Origin: Imbricaverruca yamaguchii
Taxonomy: Eukaryota > Arthropoda > Thecostraca > Neoverrucidae
DNA: 64,000 bases
Direction: 5' to 3'
NCBI GenBank assembly: GCA_034440575.1
Contig: JAOTOL010001599.1
Location: 2,016,501 to 2,080,500, forward strand
Shown here: positions 1-11,317 of the stretch, one piece after another
Layout: every line of letters starts with the position of its first letter
How positions within the stretch are numbered: position 1 is the first letter of the stretch
The notes under the pieces: model-generated
Database searches by the model: none
What the model was told of the DNA's origin: nothing
What the model saw: only the letters and a program-made list of their open reading frames with translations
Program-made: the position numbers and the translations under genes

Positions 1-593
1 GACGCCCGACGGAGCAGTCGGGCGGGCGGCCCGGTTCCAGTAACTGGAGCAGGTAATGACCGGATAAAGTGCTGCTATATATGTGACCTGAGGTCAAATG
101 TCGGGTCTAGCATCGGTATTGCATAATTAGTAATGTCAAAAACATCATTGATGTCCATTCTGGAGCACTTAAACACATTCACAGCGATCCATAACAAGGA
201 CAAGCAAAGTCACATGAAACAATATTTTGTGTTGTTTCCATATTTGACCTATTTTTACCTGGAAGATATTGACCGAAGGTCATGAAACTTGCACGCAATA
301 GAGTTCACTACCGTACCCATCCACACTGCGAATTTCCTTGCTCCAGATTTGATACGATCCGAGATCCTATGGGAGGCGGAAGCTGCCCCCACTCCCCACC
401 GCGCGAAATTTTCAGAGGCCCTGCAGGGCGCGTGTTAAAGGAGATGTTTAAAAAAATGTGTTCTCCGATTTCAAAGATATCTTGGGATTTGATCAGCTTC
501 AACAGACGATTCCATGGATCCGTTCAAGACAATATAAAATGTTCTTAGATTCCGTAAAAATGTAATTATATTGCAAAAGGTCTTTTTTTTAAT
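1..593. other. Gene-free stretch with a small hairpin at the left edge
   Basis: No coding signal is visible. A perfect 7-bp inverted repeat GCCCGAC/GTCGGGC with a 6-nt loop lies at 4-23. The rest is unique sequence, ending in a short T run at about 582-590. Confidence 0.5.
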
Positions 594-644
594 CGGCCCT
601 TGTGGGGAGGGAGCTTCGATGGGATGCCCCTGGGTCCGCCAGTG
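594..644. mobile_element. hAT-like transposon right end (fragment)
   Basis: The stretch ends in CTGGGTCCGCCAGTG, whose reverse complement CACTGGCGGACCCAG resembles the CAGnGGCGGATCCAG type of terminal repeat seen in hAT-like elements. It shares GGGGAGGGAGC with the right end of the better preserved element at 33543-34023. I found no matching left end with a target duplication, so this is a fragment or a decayed copy. Confidence 0.35.
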
Positions 645-855
645 TTCAGGTAACTATGGTTCTGAACTTAACTGCTCATACAAACCTTAGTTACCTACGG
701 AAATGCATATGTTCGACCCAGGCATAACCGTGACTGGTCCGGAATGAACTATGGACATCATGTGACCGGTTTTCTCAAAGGGATATAATTTACGTTGCCA
801 TTGGAATGTTGCCAGGGTGCGGTGACTTTGGGACAAGCGGCAATAATGCACCACT

Positions 856-1641
856 AGCAATGGCGGAGCCAGACGACATTTCCAATGGCGGATACAGAAG
901 ATGACGAGAGACATTCAGTGCACACCTTGCCATGCAACTACAAGCAACGACTCAACTATGGTGACACCTTGCCAATGACGGATTGGACAAAGGGAATTCA
1001 GGACAAAATACTATAATGAATCGCACATAGTGGCAGAACCAGAAGCTTCTCGAAATGACAAATTATTATAGTGCCTTTCCAACTACTCCTATCGGCATTT
1101 TCCATGGCATGACTTCCTGGCAACGCCTTTGTTCAAATGCCACAGGGTAATTATTGATGCTATGTAAGAATAACAAAACAATTAATATTTGTGACACTGA
1201 CTGTAAAGAAAGACCAACCACAAATGGCAGGTGATATCCACCTCTCCTTATGATACTGGCTTCGCTATTAGCCATTTCACATTGTTATATATGTATGCAT
1301 ATATATATATATATATTATATATATATATATATATATATGGACATCGAATAGCGCTTGGAATGCTCCACAATGTTCACCCATGCATCAATGTAGAATATA
1401 AGCGCAGTTCCAAATGGTTTTGATCAATTTCCCACTTTGTTTTTGCCTCCCGATTTCGCCATTGTAAACATTTTGAAAAGTTGACCTTCGAACAGGGCGG
1501 GGGCACTGGGGCATGCGCCACATCCATGGAAATAGGAGCCCCTCGATGAAGGCTCATGTGCACATACCCTCATTTTTATCAGCCAGATGTGCCCTTTCGG
1601 AGACCAAGTGCCCTCCGGAACAATTCCTGGATCCGCCCCTA
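856..1641. mobile_element. Mosaic of hAT-like ends, possibly one decayed element
   Basis: Left-end-like motifs CAATGGCGGAGCCAGA (858) and CAATGGCGGATACAGA (883), plus AGTGGCAGAACCAG (about 1030), face a right-end motif CTGGATCCGCCCCT (1627-1640). The 858 and 1640 ends could pair as imperfect inverted repeats around roughly 785 bp, but their flanks do not give a convincing 8-bp duplication. Nested or broken insertions are equally likely. A TA microsatellite lies inside. Confidence 0.3.
1284..1339. repeat. (TA)n microsatellite
   Basis: Alternating TA with minor interruptions, inside the hAT-like mosaic. Confidence 0.9.
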
Positions 1642-2309
1642 CCTTGGAAAGATGTATTTTAGACCATCATAATTCGCTTCAGCTATTCAATTTTGAAATC
1701 CCTGAATATATTCCGAGATCTGGCCGGGGAATCCGCTCTCCACGGATTCAGGCCTAAACGAGCCCTACCATGAAGTATTAAGCCTCCGTCCGGGAGGGCT
1801 ACCTGGCAACGGGAATCGATAAGGTCACAAGGGGCACGATAACGGGGGTGAAGAGGGGGAGGGCATGCCGATGAATTTGAATCGATACATTCTTGACCTT
1901 TGATGATAACAAAGAAATGGAGAAGAGCGGACAACACCTTCCAATGCAACGTTGAATATTTTAACAATTGTTTAGTAGCTGTTTCGCTCAGAAAGTGGCG
2001 AACATGGGATCCACTTTTGCTGACATACCCCGGGCAAGGAAGACATGAAATCAGAACAAGAAAATCACCTGTTAATCAAATGTCTTTCACCTGCTAAACA
2101 GGTGGAATTACGCCCGGATGTTAATCAGATAAATCAGGCCAGCGTCCAGGTGGAGGGGGAACATGGAGTGATTGAGTGCCTCCAGCACGCCAAGTTTGCG
2201 TCGTGGTTCATTCTCCACCGGTGGGAAACCGTTCCGGTCATCAACATCCAGCACATCGTCAACAGCTGGGCACGAGCGATTTTCACTGACAAACGCGCTC
2301 TTGAGCCGG
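1642..2309. other. Gene-free stretch
   Basis: Unique sequence of mixed composition. Open frames here are short or run on only because the GC-rich island to the right lacks stops. Nothing recognised. Confidence 0.4.
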
Positions 2310-2720
2310 AGACTGCTAAGGGCCGGCGAGGCCGCCTGCCGGCCGGGGACCAAGTCGCCGCCGCTCGCCGGCAGATGGCAGCGTCGGCGGCCGCAATTAC
2401 GGCCCACCCGATTGCCGACGCACAATGCGCCGCTGATGGATCAGCCGCCGCGCGGGCGATTGTGGCGCGGTGCGGCTATTGTGGCGCGCCGGCCGCCTTT
2501 CTCCGGCCGGTTCCCACCCTTTGGCGCGCGCGGCGGCGGTCGTGACGCGGAATGTGTCCGCGCCGACGGCGGCACGCCCATCCGTCAGCGCGCCGCGCGC
2601 CGCGCCACAATGTGGCACCGTCGCGTCACAATGGCCGTCACGGCGTCACGTGCCGCGCCGGGTCGAGACACTTCATCGACTCCCGGAGGGAGCGGCGCAG
2701 TGCACTTACAGTGGTGAACA
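2310..2720. other. GC-rich island
   Basis: A sharp rise in G+C and CpG compared with both flanks. The run contains many GGCCGGC-type stretches and a CACGTG at about 2647. Several overlapping frames are open on both strands, as expected from GC-rich, stop-poor DNA, and none shows a protein motif. It could be a CpG-island-like regulatory segment or part of an unrecognised exon. Confidence 0.35.
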
Positions 2721-3502
2721 CGCCGCCGACACATTTTTTTACGGAGGTCTCATGAGCGGTTGGCATCCCATCACACCAGTTGGGGGACGCTCTCGAACCG
2801 CACAATGGAAAAAATTGTTGAAGGGATCAAGCATAAAATCCTTGTAGCACATGTTCGGCGGCTAACCATTGAGGATTTGCACGTTAATTGTAAATGTTTC
2901 GCGAAGGCGCGGAGTGAAGAAATCTCCCTCACGCGCTGATTTCTGTCCTTCGAATCTCCTTCGAATTCCAGACCACAAATCCACCCGAAACCCATAGCGT
3001 CGCCAAAGTCGGGTCGTTGAAGGGCGTTCCCTTAACCTTTGTGAAGCATACAATTACACCTATGGCACTGCATGCCAAGAATCAATCGGAAATTTCTCAT
3101 CTTCTCCACGATCCCGAAACCGCGCATCATTCGTCCATTTGCGATATACTTTTCAACACAAAGTCTCAACTCCAACTGGTAATCTCACTTACAAATGACA
3201 ATCAATTTGACATAAAATATATACTTAGTACCCTGTCTGCAACCTTCCATCACCTGTGAATCCATTTCATTCTTAACGTGAGCCAGGACCTCACTCACCA
3301 TCTGAAATGCACCACGACCACATCTCTCACCCACGACCACCTGCTGGTGACATGTGTCCCACCTGGTCTACCCCAACCGGTGGGACAACCCGAACCGCAT
3401 CCACGTTACACACGCGTTACAGTTTCATTAGGCGGCAACAGGGCGTGCGACACGTCGACATAATGAAGTCATTGGCCGCTCAGTCAGCAGGTGGTACTGT
3501 AG
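2721..3502. other. Gene-free stretch
   Basis: Unique sequence. From about 3280 to 3380 it is rich in CACGACCAC and CCACCTG words without clear periodicity. Nothing recognised. Confidence 0.4.
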
Positions 3503-3961
3503 GCGCTGCCCCCTCCCTCCACTCGGCACGTGCGGCAAATCGTGCACGCAGCTGTTCTCACGGCAATTGCGCGGGCAAAACGACAGCGACAACAGCCGGG
3601 ACGATTTCGAGGTTCTCCTGGCAGGTACAGCCAGAGTGGGTCGCCGGGGTCGCCGCTTAGGTCGATCAGACGCCCGACGAGAATCGGGAGGGGTAGACTG
3701 ACCAGAAACACGCGTCCAACAACTGGCGCCGTAAGTTCACACTGCATAGCGCCGGTCCGCTGTCATCTCTGCCAGAGGTATGGCCATGTCGAGCGGACAT
3801 GCACCGCGTCGGGACCTCGCTGCAGAAGATGCGCGGCGGTGCGAGTCACCTCCCACTTCGCATCCGCCGACAGACGGTACACAGCGTGCAACATGCCGCG
3901 TTCTACCGCCGGCCCCGATTTCCCCACGGGGTTATTCAAGCTGAGTACATGCCGGGAGTGA
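3503..3961 (+). pseudogene. Retroelement gag-like fragment with one CCHC zinc knuckle
   Basis: The frame runs from a stop at 3500-3502 to a stop at 3959-3961. Numbering from the GTG at 3530 gives an arginine/glycine/serine-rich basic N-terminal half of about 70 residues, a composition typical of nucleic-acid-binding gag proteins. It is followed by a CX2CX4HX4C zinc knuckle: C78, C81, H86 and C91, codons 3761-3802. A second CX2C pair (C98, C101) follows at the spacing expected of another knuckle, but its distal ligands are not in place, perhaps because of frameshift or decay. No reverse transcriptase, protease or integrase motif is visible nearby, there is no ATG start, and no terminal repeats were seen. 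It is best read as a decayed piece of an LTR or non-LTR retrotransposon. A zinc-knuckle exon of a host gene is the alternative. Confidence 0.5.
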
Positions 3962-4425
<464 letters not shown>

Positions 4426-4492
4426 GGCGAGAGAGAGAGGGAGGGATAGAGAGAGTGAGAGAGAGAGAGAGAAGAGAGAAAGAGGGAGAGAT
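4426..4492. repeat. Imperfect (GA)n microsatellite
   Basis: Purine-rich GAGAGAGG-type run directly after the TA tract. The two form a compound microsatellite. Confidence 0.9.
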
Positions 4493-4739
4493 ATTATTAA
4501 CGGAAATATGAGAGGCGCCGTCAAACCAAAGGGGGTGTTTTCAACTCGCAAAATTCGTTCAGCGGAGAGTGGGAGGCAGTGCACCTGACCTTCCTGTCAG
4601 GGAACCATTTCCACTCGGAGGGGCTACTTTGAGTGAAAAGCTTGTTGAGCATTAGGGGGGTGGGGGCTGGCGAACTCATTCTTCCCAGTGGGGTGCATTT
4701 TTCGCTTAGAAGGGCACACTCAATTATTGGGGCGGTTTC

Positions 4740-5191
4740 CCCTTCTGCCTCCCTCTCTCCCTCTCCCTCTCCCTAGCCCTCCCCTCCCTCCCTTCCCTCC
4801 CTCCCTATCTCTCTCCCTCTCCCTCTCTCTGTCTCTCTCCATTCTCCCTATCTCCCCTCCCTCCCTATCTCTCTCCCTCTCCCCTCTCCCTACCTCTCCA
4901 ACTCTCTCTCCCTCTGCCATCTCTCTCCCTCTCTCTCTCTCTCCTCTCCCTCTCCCTCTCCCTCTCCCTCTCCCTCTCCCTCTCTCCCCTCCCTCTCCCT
5001 CTCCCTCTCCCTCTCCCCTCCCTCTCCCTCCCCTCTCCCCTCTCCTCCCTCTCTCTCTCCCTCTCCCCTCTCCATCCCTCTCCCACTCTCTCCCCCTCTC
5101 TCATCTATCTTCATCTCCCTCTCTCTCCCCTCCCTCTCACTCTCTCCTTCTCTCTCTCTCCCTCTCCCCCCCTCTCTCTCTCTCTCTCTCT
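4740..5191. repeat. Polypyrimidine tract, imperfect (CCCTCT)n/(CT)n
   Basis: About 450 bp almost wholly of C and T on the + strand, built from CCCTCT, CTCTCC and CT units. It is a homopurine-homopyrimidine mirror-type sequence capable of triplex (H-DNA) formation. The open frames across it (Ser/Leu/Pro on +, Arg/Glu/Gly on -) are simple-repeat artefacts. Confidence 0.95.
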
Positions 5192-6679
5192 GTGCCGTTC
5201 CTGGCTCACCACACAGGTGCCAGGCCGGCTGCCGACTGATTACCACTGGGAGGAAAGGGCGGTGAGTGAGAGGGCAGCCAGGGCATGGCGACGTACGTTC
5301 ACTAATCGCGCCGACGTTTTATGGAGAAGGTCCACACTCACTGACTGGAGGTAATTTGAGCGGCACGGACTGGTAAGTTTCTGGTGGAGTGAGCTGCGTG
5401 TCCGGTTCGGTCCTGTCGAAAGTCGTCGACACGTTGGTCTGCGGCTGGAGCGCGGCTGCTTGGTGATTTGAACCAACAATGGTCTTGACAGAAGGCGGTC
5501 TCTGTGAGGAAAGGCTGGTCGTGCGTGACTATTGAGAAGGTCCGGTGGGCGGAGACCAGAAACTGGGAATAATGGCGTGAGCAAACAGGCGAGTGAAAGG
5601 CGTGGAATAGCAGCTTGTGCGCCTCGTTGAAAAGTCATTCACCATTTGATGTTGAACTTAGAAATACAGCAGCCCACACTCAAGTAGCATGTTACATGAG
5701 GAGGGTGACTGAGAGCATGCTGAGTTAGCCACATGGGTACCTAATGGGTACCTAATCATATTCATCCGTCGTAGGATGTTACATGTGCGGCCAAGCCCGG
5801 TTTGAGAGGCACGATTTAAATTATGAGATGCTCCTTCATAGACCATTAACAGAAAAGTGGATCACCTTAAGCGCCAATTTCGTAATTAAAAAGCACTTGC
5901 TGTGCATGCAAGGGCCTTCACCAACTTGGGATAGCATATATAAAATGGCGACACTAGGTTTGTCCGTAAACGCAAATAGCCAATCATTCCGATTTGAAAA
6001 GAAACAATTAAACGCCATGTCCCAAGCACATGGACCATCGTCACGTTAAAAGCAATGCTAAGATGGTGATATTGAAGGCACACAATCAGGTTCCCTTCCG
6101 ATTAATATCGAGCACAAATTTAAATCATCCTTACTTAAGTGTTGAAATGGGTTCTACTCCATTCTGGCTTTATGGTTGGTTGGTTCTGGCTCTAATGGTT
6201 CTACTCCACTTTCCCGAAAACTGGGCGCACTAAGGTGCACATGTTTACAGTTGCCAACAGAGTACAGCTGCGGTTGGCTCACATGTGTCCTGTAGCAGAA
6301 TGGTGCCTGATAATGTGCCTGCAGCAGGTGAACCTCATGTCCCACGTTCCGCCGGTTGGCCTATCTCACTCTTACTGGACCAGCACCAGTAATGGCGGCT
6401 ATTGCTGGCCCTCACAACATTGGTGGCTGAATACGATGCAGACGGGTTAAAAATATACTGTGCAAGCGCAAGGTGCTAATGCAGTTATAATCCCTCAGCA
6501 CCCACCTACCGGGAAAATTAGTCCAGCCTTCTTATCCGAGCGGGTTTTTGCCAACCCACTCATCATTCTAAATTCCGCTACAGTCGTGGGACAAAAATTA
6601 GCGAGGCACTTTTCACGGGAAACAACACGATCATGATTGCCACACTAATAATCGAGTACATGTGCGTGCGTATGCATGA
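5192..6679. other. Gene-free stretch
   Basis: Unique sequence, somewhat GC-rich at 5200-5640 and AT-richer afterwards. Open frames are at most 132 codons and show no recognisable motif. Confidence 0.45.
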
Positions 6680-6762
6680 ACACACATCACACACACACAC
6701 ACACACATACACACATACACACACCCACACCCACACACACCCACCCACCCCCACACACACAC

Positions 6763-6826
<64 letters not shown>

Positions 6827-6827
6827 G

Positions 6828-6877
<50 letters not shown>
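6680..6877. repeat. Compound microsatellite (CA)n-(TA)n-(GT)n
   Basis: A CA-rich block (6680-6763), a TA block (6764-6819), a short T-rich spacer, then GT (6832-6877). CA and GT are reverse complements and TA is self-complementary, so the whole tract is an imperfect palindrome of nearly 200 bp. Confidence 0.95.
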
Positions 6878-6879
<2 letters not shown>

Positions 6880-7890
6880 TTATCCATACATAATTGTGTA
6901 TGACGAAGGATGATAAAACAAAAAAAATTGTGTGGAGATGACCGTTTCAACCTTAAAAGGCCTCCATCAATACAAGCATAGCGTATACATGGAGATAATA
7001 TCAAGCAGGGCATAAAAAAGATCACATTTTCTGCCATGCAAGCAAAGTGCTAATTCACTTTAGGCCCTTCGCAAGAGACAATATCCCTGCAAGTCCTCCC
7101 TGGATAACAACACTGGCTGTATAATTCATCTTCCAAATATGGTCTACCGGAATTACTAAACGGATTTATCTTTCGTTTTAGTCGAGCCTAAACTGACTTG
7201 GGAAGAGCATGCCCTTCTATGCATTCTTCCTGAAATTGTAAACGGTGAAAGCTGCTTGATATCTTTCACGGAATATTGAACTCTGTCATCTTCAAATTTG
7301 TAGTTTCACAAACATCACGAGACAAATGTGAGTAATACATAGACAAGAATGAATAATGGGAATTGATGATGAAAACAAACAAATTGTTAGATGATTTTGG
7401 CGCAAACATTTCCACCTGGAAAGGTCTTTGTCAGTACAAATCATAGAGCACAAATGCAGAGAATGTCATGTAGGCTACAAAACAGATCACAATTTGTGCC
7501 GTTTACGGTAAAGTACTTCCCCACAATCCTCACACAATAAGGTCTCTGTTTTAAATATTGCATGCGTGAAGCCACAAGCGAGGAATGTAAATTGCATCGC
7601 ATTAAGCATGATTCCAAATTGTATATATATACAAGACGTGCCCATCTCACCTCCATCTCCCACGTGAAGCCACCATGCCGGATGAACCATCTGATTGCCC
7701 AGCGGGCGATGGGCATGCTATAGCTAAGCCCACATAACGAGCCATAAGGTGAAAGGTGAACCGCATTCGCCCTGACCGGACAGAGCCGCGCCGTTCGACC
7801 AGCGCTCGTTTGCCGATGGACAATCAACCTGGCGCTCAAATTGAACGATAATGCTGGTACGTCAAACAAGAGACAGCCGAGCGGCTCCCT
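6878..7890. other. Gene-free stretch
   Basis: AT-rich unique sequence. No feature recognised. Confidence 0.45.
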
Positions 7891-7894
7891 TGGC

Positions 7895-8098
7895 CGCCGA
7901 CTCAGACCGAACGGCACTAGCTGGAGGGATGGGGGTGGGGGTGGGGATGGGGGTGGGGGGTGGGGGTGGGGGTAGGGGCAGGGTGCTGTGAATAGTGAGC
8001 ACCAAGCTCGGACTGGTGGTCGTCGACTGAGGCCGAACGGCACCAGCTGGGGTGAGCAGATCGGTGTCATGACAGTGAGCACCAGGCCCGGGGCTGGT
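7895..8098. repeat. Short diverged duplication around a G-rich tract
   Basis: ACCGAACGGCACTAGCTGG (about 7907) recurs as GCCGAACGGCACCAGCTGG (about 8032). GTGAGCACCAAGCTCGG (about 7997) recurs as GTGAGCACCAGGCCCGG (about 8077). Two or so decayed copies of a unit flank the G-rich tract. Confidence 0.55.
7926..7983 (+). repeat. G-rich tract, imperfect (GGGGGT)n
   Basis: Nine or so G runs of 3-6 bases separated by single T or AT steps. This fits the general pattern for an intramolecular G-quadruplex on the + strand. Confidence 0.85.
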
Positions 8099-9475
8099 GA
8101 GCTTTCCCAGACGGCATGATAGTCACGCAAAACACCACGTCGCGGGTCTGTCAGCGCCTGCCATGATAGTCTGATAGCACATAGTGGTGCATGAAATAAT
8201 AGCGCAGCATTTGTTTTGCGCGATTGCTTGGCCATTGTAGCAGATCAGTAGTAATCCTGGCTTTTTTACTTCGTGAAGAGTTTTTTTCACTCGTACGGTC
8301 TGAAGAATAGTCAAAACTACGATAACTGAGCTTTGGCCCTCAATAAAAACAAGCCTGAGGAAGTGGAGCATACACCTCAATCATACTAACGATTTTGAAG
8401 AAGCACTTTTTGTTTCTTTCGGGAAGCCAGCATTGTGTGCTCGAGCAAAAAGGACCCCCTATGTCGGGCTCACTTGATAATAATGTCGTCGTGAATGAAG
8501 GACCGGCGAGGTATTACCTGGATTAAGAAAACCCGCTTAGGATGGCTCATTTGGTCCTATTGCCACCTCACAATTCTCGGGAGCCGTATACAGTACGATT
8601 GGCTCGACTTGGCCATATTTATCCCCCGCAGTGCTCGGGTCTATTTGACAGCCACTGCGGAATTTCCCAATAAAACTCATGAACCCTTGACATGTCGCTT
8701 GGATATTTGACGTACAGTCGTTTAATTTGGGTGTAATATTTTGTCAAACAGTTCAGCCTAAGCGTATTCAATTCCCGAAGGATGGACAGGCCTATAATTT
8801 GGTCTACATGTTTATCTCACTGTGTTCTCAGGTGAATGCTGAAGCATTGATCATAGACTGTCCTGAAAGATATAGTGAATGGTTAAATATGAGTCCATAA
8901 ACAAGAGGAAAAAATTACAGATGAACTCTGATCAGGCAACTTGATCAAGCTGAAAGTGGGAGATCGCATTGTTGGCTGATTATATTTGCTAATAGATGTA
9001 TCTGAAAGCGCAAAAGATTCATGATGGAAAATAATTATATCTACTGCTACACGAAGTGTGATGTAGGTATGCCAAGATCATGTCCGATCATGTAGCTATG
9101 AATGAGAAAGTCCCGAGAGCACGCTTGCCGTGGACGTTCTGAATACTAAATTACGACCTAATTTGCGAAGTAAAAAAGTGCAGAGCAGGATTTGCAAGAA
9201 AATTGCGCGGTTCGATTACTTCGTCAATGTGGTCACAGTCACAATGTGTTCTGCTCTTCGGCTAAAAAGAGGAAAATTAAGGTTTTAAAGTAAATTATTT
9301 CAATACCTTTTAAGGAGGATCACACATATGGTGTCGGTGTCATCAACTACCCTTCGTGAGCATAATACATTTCGAATGTCGTCTAGTTCAATAGTTGATC
9401 ACATATTTCATCATAGTTGGCCTTGGCATGATCATTGATCTTGACCTTGATACGAATCATAGTGGTAGACGATTT
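8099..9475. other. Gene-free stretch
   Basis: AT-rich unique sequence with only short frames. Nothing recognised. Confidence 0.45.
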
Positions 9476-9486
9476 CATCAGTTCGT

Positions 9487-9540
9487 CGATATTCTGTATT
9501 TCATCACAATCGATCGATTTCATCACAATCGATATTCTGT
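9487..9540. repeat. Nested direct repeats
   Basis: TTTCATCACAATCGAT occurs at 9499-9514 and 9518-9533, and CGATATTCTGT occurs on each side (9487-9497 and 9530-9540). Confidence 0.8.
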
Positions 9541-9597
9541 AAGATCGCATTTATTCTTCAGACACATTTGACCCTAGCTCACTATAGTTGCATCAGT

Positions 9598-9760
9598 GCT
9601 ATTTCAGCTCACGACACACGATCCAGTATCGCTGGGACTCACACTAATCATACCAGCATCACACCCACTCACCACACACGATTCAGTATTGCTCCAGCGC
9701 ACAGCAATTATGTCAGCACCACACCAGCTCACATCACGTTTGCCACAGTCGATCCAACCC
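9598..9760. repeat. Diverged ~62-bp tandem repeat, about 2.5 copies
   Basis: AGCTCACGACACACGATCCA is followed about 60 bp later by ACTCACCACACACGATTCAG, and then by a weaker third copy. CAGCATCACACC and CAGCACCACACC mark the unit boundaries. Confidence 0.6.
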
Positions 9761-9849
9761 CCTACAATTGTTCCCGAGTCAGTGGCCTACCAACGGGAGT
9801 GGGAAAAGGGAACAATTAACAACTACCTCCTATCTGAGCGGTGATAGGC

Positions 9850-10865
9850 CGCCAAGAATCGTGCCGGGCCCCGAAAAATAATGTCGGGCCCCAAAGATTG
9901 TGCTGTACCACACCCACCCCAAAAAATTGCACTGGGGCCCGTCATAGATGATACGAAATTAATCCCGTCGCCCCCTCAAAGCTTCTCGTAGACCCGGAAG
10001 ACATTCACGTGGCGGACATATGCATGCAGCGGGCCCCAAAGAACTTGCATCGGGGCCCGAAAAATCGCAATTGGGGTACCGAAAAATTCGCTTAACCCCC
10101 AAACGTCCTCTCAGAGCCCAACAAGCCCCCAAAATATCACAGGAGCTCAAATGAATAGAGAGGTCCTCAGAAAGCTCCTACCTGGGCTACACAATTATAG
10201 TGTCAGAGTCTCCGAACATTCGCGTCGAGGGCCCAACAGAAATTCAGTGTGGCTCCGAGAATTTGTACCAGGGTGTAAAAAAATCGAAGGGCCCTAACAT
10301 TTTCATCTGGCCTCCAAAGATCACACACGACCACAGTGCACCCCAACAGAAGACAACGGCCACCCAATTTGCTAAAGGGGGCTTAAATGCGCTGGACCCT
10401 ATGTGCACGGAGACCTCAAATACAAACCGGAGGACCTCCATGCATATCACCTTCAAGGGACACCGGAGCTACAAAGACAGCATGCGGGACTCAAAAGCAG
10501 GCCGGGGCTTACACAAAGAATGATGTGGTTGTAGTGGTGTGCCGAAGGCAGCGAGGGGAATTGCCCCCGCCCCCACCCCACCCACCTTGAGAGGTGGTAG
10601 ACCCCAGATCATCGCGTCCGAGCCCCGAAAAATAACGCTGGGACCCAAACCTCAATTGTGCCGGGACGCTCGCATCCTACTGAGATCGGAAGAAACGAGC
10701 CGACTCCCTGAAAGCAAAATTAAGCAAGGACATCGAAGTTAATCCAGGCCCGGACAATCTTTCTAGAGTACCAAAAATCGCACCAGGGGCCAACAAATTC
10801 GCGTAGGGGCGTCTAAAAAATGCAGACCACCTAAATAGTGCTGGGTTTGGGGTACGTCTTCGATG
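9850..10865. repeat. Heavily decayed ~22-bp minisatellite
   Basis: The word GGGGCCCGAAAAATCGCA and its variants recur at about 22-bp spacing, for example at 9870, 9892, 10035, 10057 and 10079. They become less regular to the right (to about 10860) with interruptions such as C-rich 10560-10590. Units are strongly diverged, so the array looks old. Confidence 0.65.
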
Positions 10866-11163
10866 TCCCTGCATAATAACATGGACACCAATAAATTATT
10901 TGCACGGAGGGAGAAGTTACCATCCGTTGGGCTAGTATCCGTGTCCGTGATTTAATTTCGTCCGCAGGTTAATTGCGACTAGGTATTTCGATTTAAAAAT
11001 GGGCACCTTTAGAAGCATTGTGGTCGAAATTCGGTAACTTTTTAGTTCGGGTACGTGGGACCCCTCCATGTCCGTTTTCCGCACTTTGACGCAAATTACA
11101 AGTATGCCACTATTCTGAATAGCCGCGCACTCTTGTCGGGACGCCAGTACTGTTCTTGCTCAG
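10866..11163. other. Gene-free stretch
   Basis: Unique sequence. Nothing recognised. Confidence 0.4.
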
Positions 11164-11196
11164 ACATTCATGCTCATGCTCATGCGCACGCTCATG
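11164..11196. repeat. Short (CTCATG)n-like repeat
   Basis: About five imperfect CTCATG/CTCATGCG units just before a perfect palindrome. Confidence 0.7.
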
Positions 11197-11200
11197 ATCA

Positions 11201-11230
11201 AACAAAGTTGACATTCATGTCAACTTTGTT
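11201..11230. repeat. 30-bp near-perfect palindrome
   Basis: The 14-bp arm AACAAAGTTGACAT and its exact reverse complement are separated by 2 nt. It lies 88 bp before the 46-bp minisatellite. Confidence 0.9.
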
Positions 11231-11317
11231 ACAATGTTCCAGTGTCTCTTCAGCTCCCTGCAATCGCACCGGAGTAGCCTGATTCCCTGCAAGAGCGCTA
11301 TGTCTGTTCTAGCCCGA

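Noticed and set aside
4688..5246. Ser/Leu/Pro-rich frame and opposing Arg/Glu-rich frames
   Set aside because: Translation of the CT-rich tract.
7441..8235. 264-codon minus frame with a repeated Leu-Val-Pro-Phe-Gly-Leu-Ser-Arg-Arg-Pro peptide
   Set aside because: The peptide repeat comes from the DNA duplication flanking the G-rich tract, and the frame also crosses that tract.
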